Origin: Eurosta solidaginis
Lineage: Eukaryota; Arthropoda; Insecta; Diptera; Tephritidae
Length of the DNA: 64,000 nucleotides
Direction of reading: 5' to 3'
Assembly (NCBI RefSeq): GCF_040869045.1
Contig: NC_090322.1
Coordinates: 273,136,662-273,200,661, forward strand
The position numbers and the translations under genes are program-made. The notes beneath the pieces are model-generated. The model made no database searches and was not told the DNA's origin. It worked only from the letters and a program-made list of their open reading frames with translations. Positions 43,736 to 54,833 of this stretch are shown here, in pieces (within the stretch, counting starts at the first letter, position 1; each line of letters begins with the position of its first letter).

Positions 43736-46088
43736 GAAGGATTCGTACCCCCTGCCTCATATCAACGGCTTATTGAGCAGACTGAAAGATACGCATTTTA
43801 TTAGTGGCATTGATCTGAAAGACGCGTTCTTCCAGATCAAATTGACAGAGTCCTCGAAGGAAAAAACAGCATTCGCAGTTCCGGGGAGGCCTCTGTACCA
43901 CTTCAAGGTGATGCCATTTGGTCTGTGCAATGGACCGCAGACTATGAGTAGGCTGATGGACAAGGCGATCCCTTCGCGTCTGCGAGAGAACGTCTTTGTC
44001 TACCTGGACGATCTGATGGTATGTAGCACTAATTTTGAGGATCATCTAAAATTGCTAGCGGAAGTGGCGAACTGTTTGAGAGATGCAGGTCTGACAATAA
44101 ATGTGGAAAAAAGTAAATTTTGTCAGAAGGAAATACGCTACTTAGGGTATTTGATAGGCAGCGGGTGTCTGAAAGTGGATCCGGGAAAAGTAGAAGCAAT
44201 ACAAAACTTCCCGATCCCTAAATCCCCTCGGCAAGTGCGTAGGTTTGTGGGCATGGCGAATTGGTACCGAGCATTTATTACCAATTTTGCTGACTTGGCA
44301 GGTCCCTTGACCGACTGTCTCCGCAAGTCAGCAGGCCCGTTTAAACTCACTCCTGAAGCTATAGAGGCGTTCGAAAAACTAAAAGTAGCCTTGAGTTCGG
44401 CGCCTGTCTTGGCCCAACCAGACTTTTCCAAAGAATTCGTAATACAATGCGACGCTTCCAAAATAGGTGTTGGCGGAGTGTTGTTCCAGATCGATGATGA
44501 CGGCGCTGAGCATCCAATCGCATTCGTGTCGAAAAAGCTGAATAATGCTCAACGCAATTATACAGTAACCGAGCTGGAATGTCTTGCAGCCATAATCAGC
44601 GTGAAGCGTTTCCGACCCTATGTCGAAGGATTACCTTTTCGGATTGTTACGGACCACTCCAGTCTCAAGTGGTTGATGACACAAAAAGACTTGAGCGGGA
44701 GGTTGGCGAGATGGTCACTCTTACTGCAAAGATACGATTTTAGAATGGAACATCGTAAGGGCACCCTGAATGTAGTACCGGACGCGCTGTCGCGTTTTGA
44801 TGTTGACGAGTTAACTTTCACTACCACGCCCGGAGAAATAGATTTAGTCTCTCCCGAATTTTGCAGCAACGAATATTTAGACTTAATTCGGACCGTCACC
44901 GAAAACGAGGAATCACTTCCGGATTTACGAGTGGTAGACGGTGTAATCTTCAAAAGAGTTAAGTTTCGTAAGGGATTGGAAGGGGAAGAAGACTCGCTGT
45001 GGCGTTTATGGTTGCCAAAAGGGTTGACTGAGGAAGCAGTGAGATTAGCACATGACGCTAACCGGAGTTACCATGGCGGATGGCTGAAAACCTTAGAACG
45101 TGTTAGGCAGAAGTACTTCTGGCCGCAGCAGGCTAAGGACGTCAGGGACTACGTCCAGCGTTGTGACACCTGCAAAACGGTAAAACCCACCAATCAGCAG
45201 TCGAGACCACCTATAGGGAGTACCTTTGAATCCGAAAGGCCATTTCAGCGGTTGTATTGCGACTTTCTAGGGCCGTATCCGAGATCTAAGCGGCGAAATC
45301 AATTTCTTTTCATAGTACTAGACCATTTTTCAAAATACGTTTGGCTAAAGCCCATGCAGAGAGCTACCACTGTTAACGTTATAAATTACTTCGCTTCAGA
45401 AATTTTTCCGGCTGTAGGGGTCCCTGAGTTTATTCACAGTGACAATGGTAAACAGTTTATCTCGAAGGAAATGAACCAATTTTTTGCAAACTACGGGGTG
45501 ACGCACGTGAGGACGGGGCTATATTCTCCCCAAGCGAACGCATCCGAACGCGTCAACAGAGAAATTGTTTCTAAGATTAGGATTTTCCTAAAAGATAAAC
45601 CTGACCATACTGATTGGGATAAGCATATACCCGAGATTTTATCAGTTTTGAGAAGTGATTTTCATACGGCGATTCAGTGTTCTCCATACTTTGCATTATA
45701 TGGCCAAAACATGGTCCAGCATGCCTCAACGTACAACATTTTAGGGAAACTCGGCAGCCTTCGGGAAGACCAAGTTACGGTAGTAAGCCGAGCTGACAAG
45801 TTGACTAATATTCGCGAGCAGATCCGTAGAAATTTAGATCAGGCCAAGGATAGGGGAGTAACCACCTATAACAAGCGCTCTAGACAGGTCAACTACAAGG
45901 AAGATCAGGAAGTTTTCCGAAAAAACTTTGCCTTAAGTAACTTCAAACAGGGCATTAACGCCAAATTCCTACCCAAATACCTGAAATGTCGCGTGCTTCG
46001 AAAGATAGGCAATGCATTGTATGATCTCGAGGACCTAAACGGGAAATTGATAGGTCGCTTCCATGCTTCGGATATTCGTCCGCAATGA
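43736..46088 (+). pseudogene. Osvaldo-like pol, RT core, RNase H and integrase
   Basis: Open for 771 codons from 43773, but out of frame with the protease part. RT: HFISGIDLKDAFFQIKL, MPFGLCNGPQTMSRLMDKA, FVYLDDLMVCS. RNase H with intact D-E-D: IQCDASKIGVGGVLF, VTELECLAAI, RIVTDHSSLKWL. Integrase zinc finger H-H-C-C (ANRSYHGGWLKTLERV to RCDTCKTVKP) and a complete DDE triad: YCDFLGPYPR, FIHSDNGKQF, ANASERVNREIVSKIR. The C-terminus ends DLNGKLIGRFHASDIRPQ at 46088. All enzyme motifs downstream of the deletion are intact, so only the N-terminal RT block is lost. Confidence 0.88.
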
Positions 46089-46655
46089 ACCAACAAGGGC
46101 GTTTCCTTTGCCAATTTACAATTTGATTTTTTTTATATACCCACCAATTGGACCTTTTTTGTCTGGGCGTTTTGGCGGTCGGGGACATCTCGCCCAGTAT
46201 TCTCCCCGAGCAATGACCTCATAGGTTGTTCACACGCGTACTCACCGAGGACCGTGAACACCCTGGCAGTCCACGCTTAGGTCGGACTAGCCTTTCGGAG
46301 TTTGGACGAGTTCTCCAGATCAAAATGTCTACACCTTTTTTTTGTTTTGCATTCCGGTGGGAGCGATAACCTCTAGGAATCATCTTTCGGAGTTTTGACG
46401 AGTTCTCCATAACAAATGTCTAATTGCCGCAAAGCCCTTATAACTAGGAAACAGAAATTATTCCCAACTTGACTTAATTTTTTTTTGACAGACCTATGTT
46501 GCCCGGCTAGCTTCGTAGTAGGACTTTGAGACTCTTATCTCAGGGGTGAGTCGTGCCCCACGTTGCTTGTCGTCGAAGATTCCTGGCAGTAGCTTCACAC
46601 AGATGATCCGGTTTCCTGTTCGCTTCATCGTCAGGTCTTCAAAGCGAAGCAGGTT
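46089..46655 (+). other. 3' untranslated region of Osvaldo-like element
   Basis: No env or other ORF. A degenerate direct duplication is visible: tttcggagtt.ggacgagttctcca at about 46293 and 46385, about 92 bp apart. The polypurine tract is weak (aaagcgaagcaggt just before the LTR). Confidence 0.6.
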
Positions 46656-49600
46656 TGTTACGGTCCGCTGCTACGGTCTACGGCTACGACCCACTTGGGA
46701 GCGTGTTCACGCGAACACACCTAGCGATGTGGCGAATGTTGCGATAAAAAGATATCAAAAAAGAAGGGAACACACAGACCTGCCATCACGAGCACAAGAA
46801 AATGGATGGAGTTTTTTTTTTTTGCCAGCAGATAGGCACGAGGAAAAAGAAAAAGGAAGAAAAATTTGTCCTTTTAGCACGAGGTTCCGGCCATGAAAGT
46901 TCAGCTAGATTGGAGCGAAAAGAAAAAGGAAAAATCTCCCAAAATTGGACAACAATAAGCGATTGTTTTCCCGCTATTTGTATTGCACATAATACACTAC
47001 GATTATTATAAAAAAATTTTGTAGAACAGCGACAAGAAAGTCGCTTATCAATTAAGTTCATACGCTGATGGCCGAAAATGAAATTTTAACGAAAAGCACA
47101 AACAAAAAAAATGCTGCTAATTTATGTGTGACCGAATCTAACAACACTCAATTGTGTGGAGAAAATTTAAAAAGGTTACAGCACTTTTCTTGGACTGGGG
47201 TAATACATCGATTCCCACACGCTCGGGTGAATTGTTGAAAGCAGTGGAAAAGATCAGTCTCCGGTAACAATATCATATTATCGCCACCAAGCATAAAACA
47301 CCCATATATGAAGCAAATAACATAAGGACAATTGAGAGACGGCGGCAGCACGCGGCAGCGTAACCCAACGAACGTTAAAATTAGCACCAAGTCATCAAGT
47401 TCGTGAAGGTCATCACGAAGTCTATTGCCACCAGGTTCACTCGATCACCTCGGGCCAGAGCGCAACAACCACCAACAGTACCAACACCAACTACAACAAC
47501 AACGTTTGAAACTGGGTGAGTCCGTTCCAACTCGGTGAAATTATATTATGTATTTATATGAAGTGATAAAATTCGTCACTTACAGATTATCGTTTCAAAT
47601 TTTTGTAATTCATTCCAAGCACGCTTAATGAACCTAAAGACCCCTTTCTGTAACTCGATTCGAACATACGGTATATGAATTCGGACACTTTGGTGCTCTT
47701 AACTCTGTTGACCCGTCGGATAAGTGCAATGTAAAACCCGTTCTGTAATCTTGCGAGTAAGAAACATTGTTCTGTAAAGCTTGTGAAAGGTCAACACAGC
47801 CAAGAAATAGAAAACCTAAATTATAAAAGTTTGAGTTCTGCAAATAATTTTATTCCAGTCAAGTTACAGAATAGTGTCACTAGTACATATAGTACCTTAC
47901 ATTTTGAATGTGTCACTCGGAACCATATTTTTTTTTATATACATACATGCGAAAGCCATGCGGATGGGTAATGCATTACACATTAGCGACATATGCCTTT
48001 CCGCGAGAAATTAGAATCTAGTCGCAACAAGAAATAGAGGATCTACGTCTTGGTGATCAGGAACAAATAAACTCTTTCTATAATTTTTTTTTGAAATATT
48101 TTTTTTTACTGCTCCACTATGCTGTTGCGACTGAAACGTCACCTGAAAGTTCATAAATAATTTTTCTCTATATGATCACACGGCACAAGTTAGTATGTGT
48201 CAACGAAGACTAAAGCTATAAAAGCTTATTAAATTGTTACGAGAGTTTTGCCGACCATATCCATTGGTGTGGCAATCAAATTTCCATAGACTCGAGATAA
48301 GACAAATGAAATGAATTTAGTACAATTGAACTTGCTGATATGAGAAAAGTATAATTAACGTAATTGGATACAATCGAATGCAATTATCATAAATTGGAAC
48401 TTAGAAAAAAAAAAATAAAAATTTTCACTAAATACAATCCAAAAGTAAATTTGAAGTTTGGAAAACTATAATTTAAAATAGATGTGAAATAAGAAAATCT
48501 AATTAAATCCTAACAAAAGGAACATTCTAAGTTAGAAATAAGAAAATGTAAATGTTAAGAAGTCTGCAAACTCTGTAAGGCGGTCTACGATTTACTATAG
48601 GAATTTTGAGCCAAATAACTACATTTTTCTTAAGGTATTTTTTTTTTACTCCAGTGTGCTTCGCTTGGTTTCCACGTTATTTGCTATGTACAAGCATACC
48701 TATGAAATTAAAATCTATTCAGCAGTATGGAAATAGATTCGAAAGAGCATTTAGATGAATTCCACATTATTTTCAGCAAATGACCTGTAAACCAGAGCAA
48801 CAACCGCAACAATGTTATCAAACTTAGTTATAATAAGAAGGAATACAACTTCCTGTATAATTTTTTTTTACAACAAAAAAAAAAAAATGTTATATGTACA
48901 TACAGCTGCGAACAAAAGAATAGCAGTCGAAGATATTAAACACCTTTTATTAGTAAAAGAAGGATCATTTATTTGATAAGCTGCAATAAACTTGCAACCA
49001 AACTTATTTTAGAACCATCTAAAAACGTTTAAAGCCCCTAAAAGGAATTATTAATTTGGCTTTACAAAGTAATATTTACTATTCATGTTTCTTAATACCG
49101 GGATCGTAATGAATTATGTCAATTAGATACTTATGTACAATTTCTTTGTTCGAAATTATTTCTTTTACTTCTTAAACAAGCATTTTATTCACCGTTTCCT
49201 CTGTAACTTAATGCGTACAACTTATTTTGAAGAAAGCAAATTTAGATAAAACTCAGGATTGATTAGTATATACATCTACATATTAATTTTTTTTAAATGA
49301 TGGATTATAAATAAAAATTGTAATTAAAAATGGGAATGTCGGCATCTTCATTCTTTTAGAAGGCACGTAGGGTATACAGGTAAGGGGCCACCGAAATTTA
49401 GGTGCGTCGGTGGCCATGGTTATTTGAGGGTGGGACTAAGCACCGGGCGTCGCAACAACACCCGCGGCGCCCTTCTGTGTATTCGGCCTTTTATTTTCCT
49501 TTCCGTTTTGTTATTTTACTTTTCAGCCTTATTGATATTTGATTTCAGAGTAGTAACCGGTCATGTCCGGTTCGGTAATTTTTTCTTGCGTCAGTTTTTT

Positions 49601-49910
49601 TTATTTTTTTTGAATTTGAATTTAAATTTTGGAATGTTAACGGTCTGTCCGTGACATCCGGTTCAGCCGGATGTTGTTTTATTTTGTATTGATAAGCGTT
49701 TTGAGTCGGTCTCTGCGCTTCTGCCAGGTTTTTTGAATTTGACAGCTGCTCGTTTTGATAGGCATGATAGGAACATTTTTCTGCTTATGGCGCAGGAACA
49801 GTAAGGTTGGCAAGGACCCGCCCCAGCCGACAATGACTAGCCACTGTGCACCACTACATCATGCCGACCGCCTTCCTTACTGCTTCCACTGTAAATGCGC
49901 ATCCATAACA
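46656..49910 (+). repeat. 3' LTR, 3255 bp
   Basis: Second LTR of the Osvaldo-like element, near identical to 36895-40145. It is followed directly by the ATGT duplication and the other half of the CR1-like LINE. Confidence 0.95.
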
Positions 49911-50470
49911 ATGTTCAGTAAATGTGAATGATGAATCAAACACAACACCTATTTCTTAATTTAGAATACGTAACGCTGTAACATTTATTGACATTTAGCG
50001 CGAGCTTATTTCTACAGCACCAAGCATTAAAATCATTGAGTTCAGTTTGAAGTATGGAAACATCAGACTCTTTTTTAATTTTCAAAAAGATTTTTAAATC
50101 ATCAGCATACATGAGATGACGACATTGCTTAAAACAAGCACTTACGTCATTGAAAAACATAATGAAAAAGAGTGGACCAAGGATGCTTCCCTGAGGCACG
50201 CCCGATGTAGCCACATAAGGTGCTGACTCCACACCGTCAATAACGACGAAATCGACTCTATTAGATAAGTATGAACTTATCCATTGTAGAAATGAGGAAT
50301 GAAATCCCCATCTTTCTAGCTTGCCCAATAGTACGCAGTGCGATACTCTGTCAAAAGCTTTGGCTAAATCAGTATAAATACAATCAACTTGACAGCCATC
50401 CGTGAATGATGAAATGCAATAATTAGAAAATACAGTAAGATTGGACATTGTGGAACGTCCTGGAACATGA
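49911..50470 (-). pseudogene. CR1-like LINE, RT core (5' half of split element)
   Basis: Reading leftwards: MSNLTVFSNYCISSF, VDCIYTDLAKAFDRVSHCVL, ATSGVPQGSILGPLFFIMFF, CRHLMYADDLKIF (catalytic YADD intact) and LNDFNAWCCRNKLALNVNKC. A small frameshift near 49940 leads to GVVFDSSFTFTEH, which continues across the LTR element into HLNFIIPKAY at 36890. The copy is 5'-truncated at about 50470. The RT style fits the CR1/Jockey superfamily; exact clade uncertain. Confidence 0.82.
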
Positions 50471-52210
50471 AAATAATAATCGTTCCGTCCGGACTCTCCA
50501 AATTAAATTTCGTTTCATCGCTAAGCTACTTTTTTCCAATTAGCGTGGAACTCCCAGCCATGTTGTTCCTTGCAAAATAGAGGAGACGTTGCTTGGGTTA
50601 AGAATTCAATTGTGTCTTTTTTTAAGTTTCTTAAATGGTGGGGCTTTCAAAATCGCTCTTCGAGCGGTAGATTTGTTAGCTGCAAATTAGCCGTTTTCCC
50701 ACTTGATGCGTAAATAATGTACTAAAACTGAGCGCCTCTATTCTAGTGAACCAAAACCCTAAGAAAACCCGCTCTCTGAAAAAATTTTTCGATGTGTTTT
50801 TGAAAAAGTAGAGCGTTAGCTTGAGTTATCAGAAAACTACTAGTTAAAAGTTTAAATATGTTTGCCTCAATCACCATTTTTTTCGGTAAACATTTTAACT
50901 AGTTTTTCAAAATAAAAAAATAAAAGACGAAGATTTGGAATAAAAAATCCGGCGATCCTTCTTGCCTAGATTTAAATTATCCAAAATGTGGTATAACTAT
51001 GATCTTTTAAACATTCTCTTAAGTTTCATGATTGAAATACACTCCTAATCGTACTTCAAACGTACCCCATAAATGCATTATCGAAATATTTTGTCATTTG
51101 ACAAGAAAACCAAATAATATCGAAACCGCTTCCGAAGTACTAATGCAAAGACCTCATTTATGGTTTCATTTATAATTATAGTTTTATTTGTGTATAATAA
51201 TACCCCTGAACCACATTTTGGCCTCTATATCGGAAAACCGGTTAAGAAATCTAAAAAATTTAAAAATGTGTTAAAGCCATCATCAGCTTTCATTTGATAT
51301 GCATACTGTAAAAATACATTTGAAAAATACCCGGGTCCATTATTTGGGTTTCGAGACTCTAGAGATTTAGGGGCTTAAAATGTATTCTGAAATTTAAGTT
51401 AGACATCGGCTGATGCAACAGTGAAAGTTGCACTCAATTATATGCAGTGGTTTCTGAGTGATGCTAGTACAAACAGACAGTAAGGCAGACAGACAAAAAG
51501 TTTAAAAACTGCTGATTTGGGTTTAGGTCCAATAAGGACCCCTCCTTTCTGAAATATCATCAATGTAAACATATCGACCTGCTACAATTTTGTTTAAATG
51601 TAGAGATTTCAAACTATTATGTAGGCTTTAGGCATATCTGGGTTAAATCCGTAAAGGAAAAATTATGTGAAAGTATTCCGATTCGGACTGATTGAAATTT
51701 CCAGTAGTATTTTATAAACAAAAATAGACCCGGCAGACATTGTTCTACCCTAAATTTGGTCTATCTGCATACATTTTAATACGCTTTTTCCGTCTAACTC
51801 TGCCCTCGCCCCTCTAAACATTTTCCTAATCTTTGTATTCACTCCTCCCTCCGTATTTTTCGCTTCATCTATCTCTATCTTTGTCTCACTCTATCTCTTT
51901 CTCAGTCTCCTTCTCCTACCCTCTTTTCCCTTCTCTCAAGTTCTTCTCATTCTTCTTCATCCCTTATTGTCAGTCCCAGAGGGTGGTATGTATTTTGTTC
52001 CAGTCCCAGTCCCACTCCGAGTTTCCTAGTCCTAATCCCAGTACAAGTCCGTCTATGGTTTATATACCAAATTTCAGGCAAATCGAATAGAACGTATGTA
52101 AATAGGTATGTGGGTATTATTAATACATGTCTTTATTTCCGCTTCGCATGCGTATTTATCAGTTTTGCCAGGTTGATGCGACTAAATCGAATATCACAAT
52201 GAAAAAAACT
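50471..52210. other. Non-coding repeat-like region
   Basis: No gene. About 51190-51400 (ccacattttggcctctatatcggaaa, acccgggtccatta, gagactctagagattta) resembles 54500-54720, so pieces of one dispersed repeat flank the piggyBac-like element. A pyrimidine-rich tract (tctctatctttgtctc...ccctcttttccc) spans about 51785-51985; its 85-aa ORF is compositional. Confidence 0.5.
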
Positions 52211-52214
52211 TTAA

Positions 52215-54479
52215 CCTTCACCGCAGCAGCAAGCTTTAACTACATAACGCAGCAGTATATACATATGTGACTAATAAATATGGAAAGTTGGGAATTTGTT
52301 TCAAAATTTCAAATTTACTAATCAAGTAGGCATTGAAATATTTTTTTTCAGAAATTATCAAGTTGAATTTTATCGTGGAATCTGTGAACCAAATTCTATG
52401 TCAGTCGCTGATGCGATTTTATTACAGTGAAAATTAAATCATATAAATATTGGAATATGCAGTTTTGGATTTTCAGTCTTTTTGGATTTTTAAGCAAAAC
52501 ACGTCGTATGTTAAAACAACAACAATAAGATTAGTGGCCAAATAATATGGAAAATAAAGTGAAATATTTAAAATTTTGAGCTCCGCTGCAGTGGCTCGGT
52601 AAGTACTTTCCCCTAGGTTTTTTACGTAAATATTTTATTTATTTGCGTAACTTACTTCTAGCCTGTCACCTGGCCTGATATGAAAGAAAAATACTTTGAA
52701 GAGCTCCTTCAAAACTTGGACTCTGATAACGAGAATGATGCAACCGACTTTGCCTTAGATGAACCTGGAGACAATACCACATTTACAGAGGGCGGTATGA
52801 AATACCAATTGGATTCTGACGTTGAGTTAGAGGTATATCCAATTCAAGGTGGGCACGGCGGCGATTCCGATGTCAAGCTGAGCTTGGAGGAAGAAGCTGA
52901 TGACGCAGATGATGAAGCCAATGAACAGCAAAACGAGGAACAAAATGAAGCATTTTACGTTGGCAAAGATGGCATAAAATGGAGAAAATCGCCCCCCGGG
53001 TTGCAGCGAATGAGAAAACAAAATGTTTTTGTGAAGCTCGCTTCGTTGGTCCAAGCCCTGGTACGAAGAATTTAAGCGAAGTGGATACTTTCTTTCGGCT
53101 AATGCATCCGACCATGCAATCTATTATCTGTCGTAATACTAACAGAAAAAGCAGGGCTGTTTATCAGAAGCTGGAGAGTGAAAGATCATCAACTAGTAAA
53201 TACAGACAAAAAGTATGCATTTTTTTCAAGTTCTAGAACAATAAATTTATGAAAATTTTTACTGGAAAGTCTAACAACGTGCGGGAGGTAAATCAAGGGG
53301 AGAGAGTTGTCAAAGATCTAGTTTCATGCTATAAAAATTCTGGTCGAAATGTGACATGTGACAACTTTTTCACATCCATTGCCCTAGCAGATACACTGGA
53401 AAATTGGCAAATATCTTTGGTTGGCATAATGAAGAAAAACAAAGCCTCTCTGCCTCTGAAGTTCAAAGCCTCATCTCAAAGAGAAGAGTTGTCAACATTG
53501 TTTGGGTTCGGACAAAATAGAACAATTTGCTCATATGTTCCGAAGAAGAATAAAGCAGTAGTTTTACTGTCAACATTGCTTAGCGACAGTACAATATCAG
53601 ATTTAAAAAAAAGCGAACATAATATTGTTTTATAACAAGACCAAAGGAGGTGTGGATACAGTGGACAAAATGCTGGGACAATATTTATGCAAACGCAAAA
53701 CAAACCGCCGCTTGCACTTTTTTATATTTTTTAGACATATCTGCTCTTGCTGCATATATCATATATACGGAAAATAATCCCTCGTCTATCCCTCTAATCC
53801 CCTTTATTTTACAGGTCACCGTCGCATGTTTTTGCAAGAATTGGGAGAAAAGTTATGTATGCCTCTGATACTGAAACGGGCAATGAAGCCAAGAATTGTA
53901 GCTTATTTTCCAACGCGTAGCGCTATAGACTGCGTGATTGGGAAAAGTATTCAGACTCTATCAGCAAAGCATCTTGAATTCGATGAAACTTTTTAAGATA
54001 AGGACTATCGTGGGCATTCAAAAGTTATGGGAATATGCTTCACATGCTATCGCAAAGAATCTAAAAGAAAGAGACCGACAAGAAGACAATGCCATCAGTG
54101 CAAATTAAACAGTAAACCACTAATAAAATGTAACAGTTGCCAACAAAATATTTCCAAATAAAAACCTACGCATTTTTTTAACTTAGAAAATATTTTTTGA
54201 CTCAGTTCTGTGCGAAAGAAGATAACCTTACTTCAAAACCTACATAAAATACCCCATATTTACATATGTATATACCGCTGCGATATGTACACAAAGCGAA
54301 AAAATACCCACAAAAAGCAAAAAAAGTAACAAACAAAATATTTTTTGTGTTAATTTTGGATAAAAGACGAAAAGTTGCCCACTGAGTCCAAACGGCTTTA
54401 AAATCCGACCGAAAATGTAGAATTTACAACATTTTGAAAATTCAAATATTTACATATGTATATACTGCTGCGGTGAAGG
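52215..54479 (+). mobile_element. piggyBac-family element with intact termini, 2265 bp
   Basis: Flanked by TTAA on both sides (52211-52214, 54480-54483). Termini are a 15-bp perfect inverted repeat, CCTTCACCGCAGCAG (52215-52229) and its complement (54465-54479). A subterminal block, cagcagtatatacatatg, is next to the right end but about 35 bp in on the left, where about 26 bp appears inserted. A partial inner copy (tatataccgctgcg) lies at about 54270. The encoded transposase is decayed, so this copy is not autonomous. Confidence 0.88.
52680..54162 (+). pseudogene. piggyBac-type transposase, internally deleted
   Basis: The N-terminal acidic region (52680-53075, DSDNENDATDFALDEPGD) is followed by the DDE_Tnp_1_7 start in a shifted frame: RFVGPSPGTKNLSEVDTFFR (about 53040-53100). 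The frame ends at 53236 (FFKF) and resumes at 53249 with MKIFTGKSNN. The central part carrying the first catalytic Asp is missing, roughly 200 residues by comparison with the family. Retained: NVTCDNFFTSIALADTLENW (second Asp), KTKGGVDTVDKMLGQYLCKR (third Asp, split by a stop/frameshift at 53632-53650) and a C-terminal Cys-rich domain, ICFTCYRKE...CHQCKLN...CNSCQQN (about 54030-54160). Inactive. Confidence 0.88.
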
Positions 54480-54483
54480 TTAA

Positions 54484-54833
54484 AGCTCTCGCAACAGTTT
54501 TCATTTAATATCCATATTACACACACATTCTAGGGGTATCCGGGTCCACGTTTTGGCCTATATCTCGAGACCCTAGTCACCCAGGGGTACGAAAAATACG
54601 CCGTATAAAAGTACTTATAAACAGTTACCCAGGTCCACGTTTTTGATCTCAAGACCCTAGCCCGTCTCCTGGTTCTAAGCTACCTCTCCACAAATTTTCA
54701 GCCAAATCGCTTCATCCGTTCTTGAGTTATAAATAGTGTAACTAACACCACTTTCTTATATATATATAGATGCATTAAAAAAAATATATAAATAGAAAAA
54801 TATCAATTTATGGCTTATAATAATATTTTACAG
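54484..54833. other. Repeat-derived DNA upstream of the DAGL coding start; intron end
   Basis: Carries ccgggtccacgttttggcct twice (about 54540, 54635) and caccactttcttatatatata, part of the dispersed repeat also at 51190-51400. The last bases (taatattttacag, 54821-54833) form a 3' splice acceptor directly before the ATG, so a non-coding first exon must lie upstream; I could not locate it. Confidence 0.55.

Larger units (their letters stand above)
36895..49910 (+). mobile_element. Osvaldo/Ulysses-like Ty3/gypsy element with 3.25-kb LTRs
   Basis: A 13.0-kb retrotransposon flanked by the 4-bp duplication ATGT (36891-36894, 49911-49914). LTRs 36895-40145 and 46656-49910 both run TGTTACGGTCC...CATCCATAACA. 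A tRNA-Lys-type PBS, a leader of about 1.1 kb, gag, a -1 frameshift overlap, protease, RT, RNase H and integrase follow in Ty3/gypsy order. There is no env. The primer type, very long LTRs and the RT (VYLDDLMV) resemble Osvaldo/Ulysses elements of Drosophila; that placement is inference. LTR identity is near complete, so insertion is recent, but a short RT deletion at about 43733 disables this copy. Confidence 0.92.

Noticed and set aside
46089..46655. Possible env gene downstream of integrase in the Osvaldo-like element
   Set aside because: No ORF longer than about 80 codons, no signal peptide or membrane segment; so not called an errantivirus.
51833..52090. 85-aa ORF with hydrophobic Ser/Leu/Phe repeats, resembling a membrane protein
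   Set aside because: Translation of a tctc/ccct pyrimidine tract; no homology.
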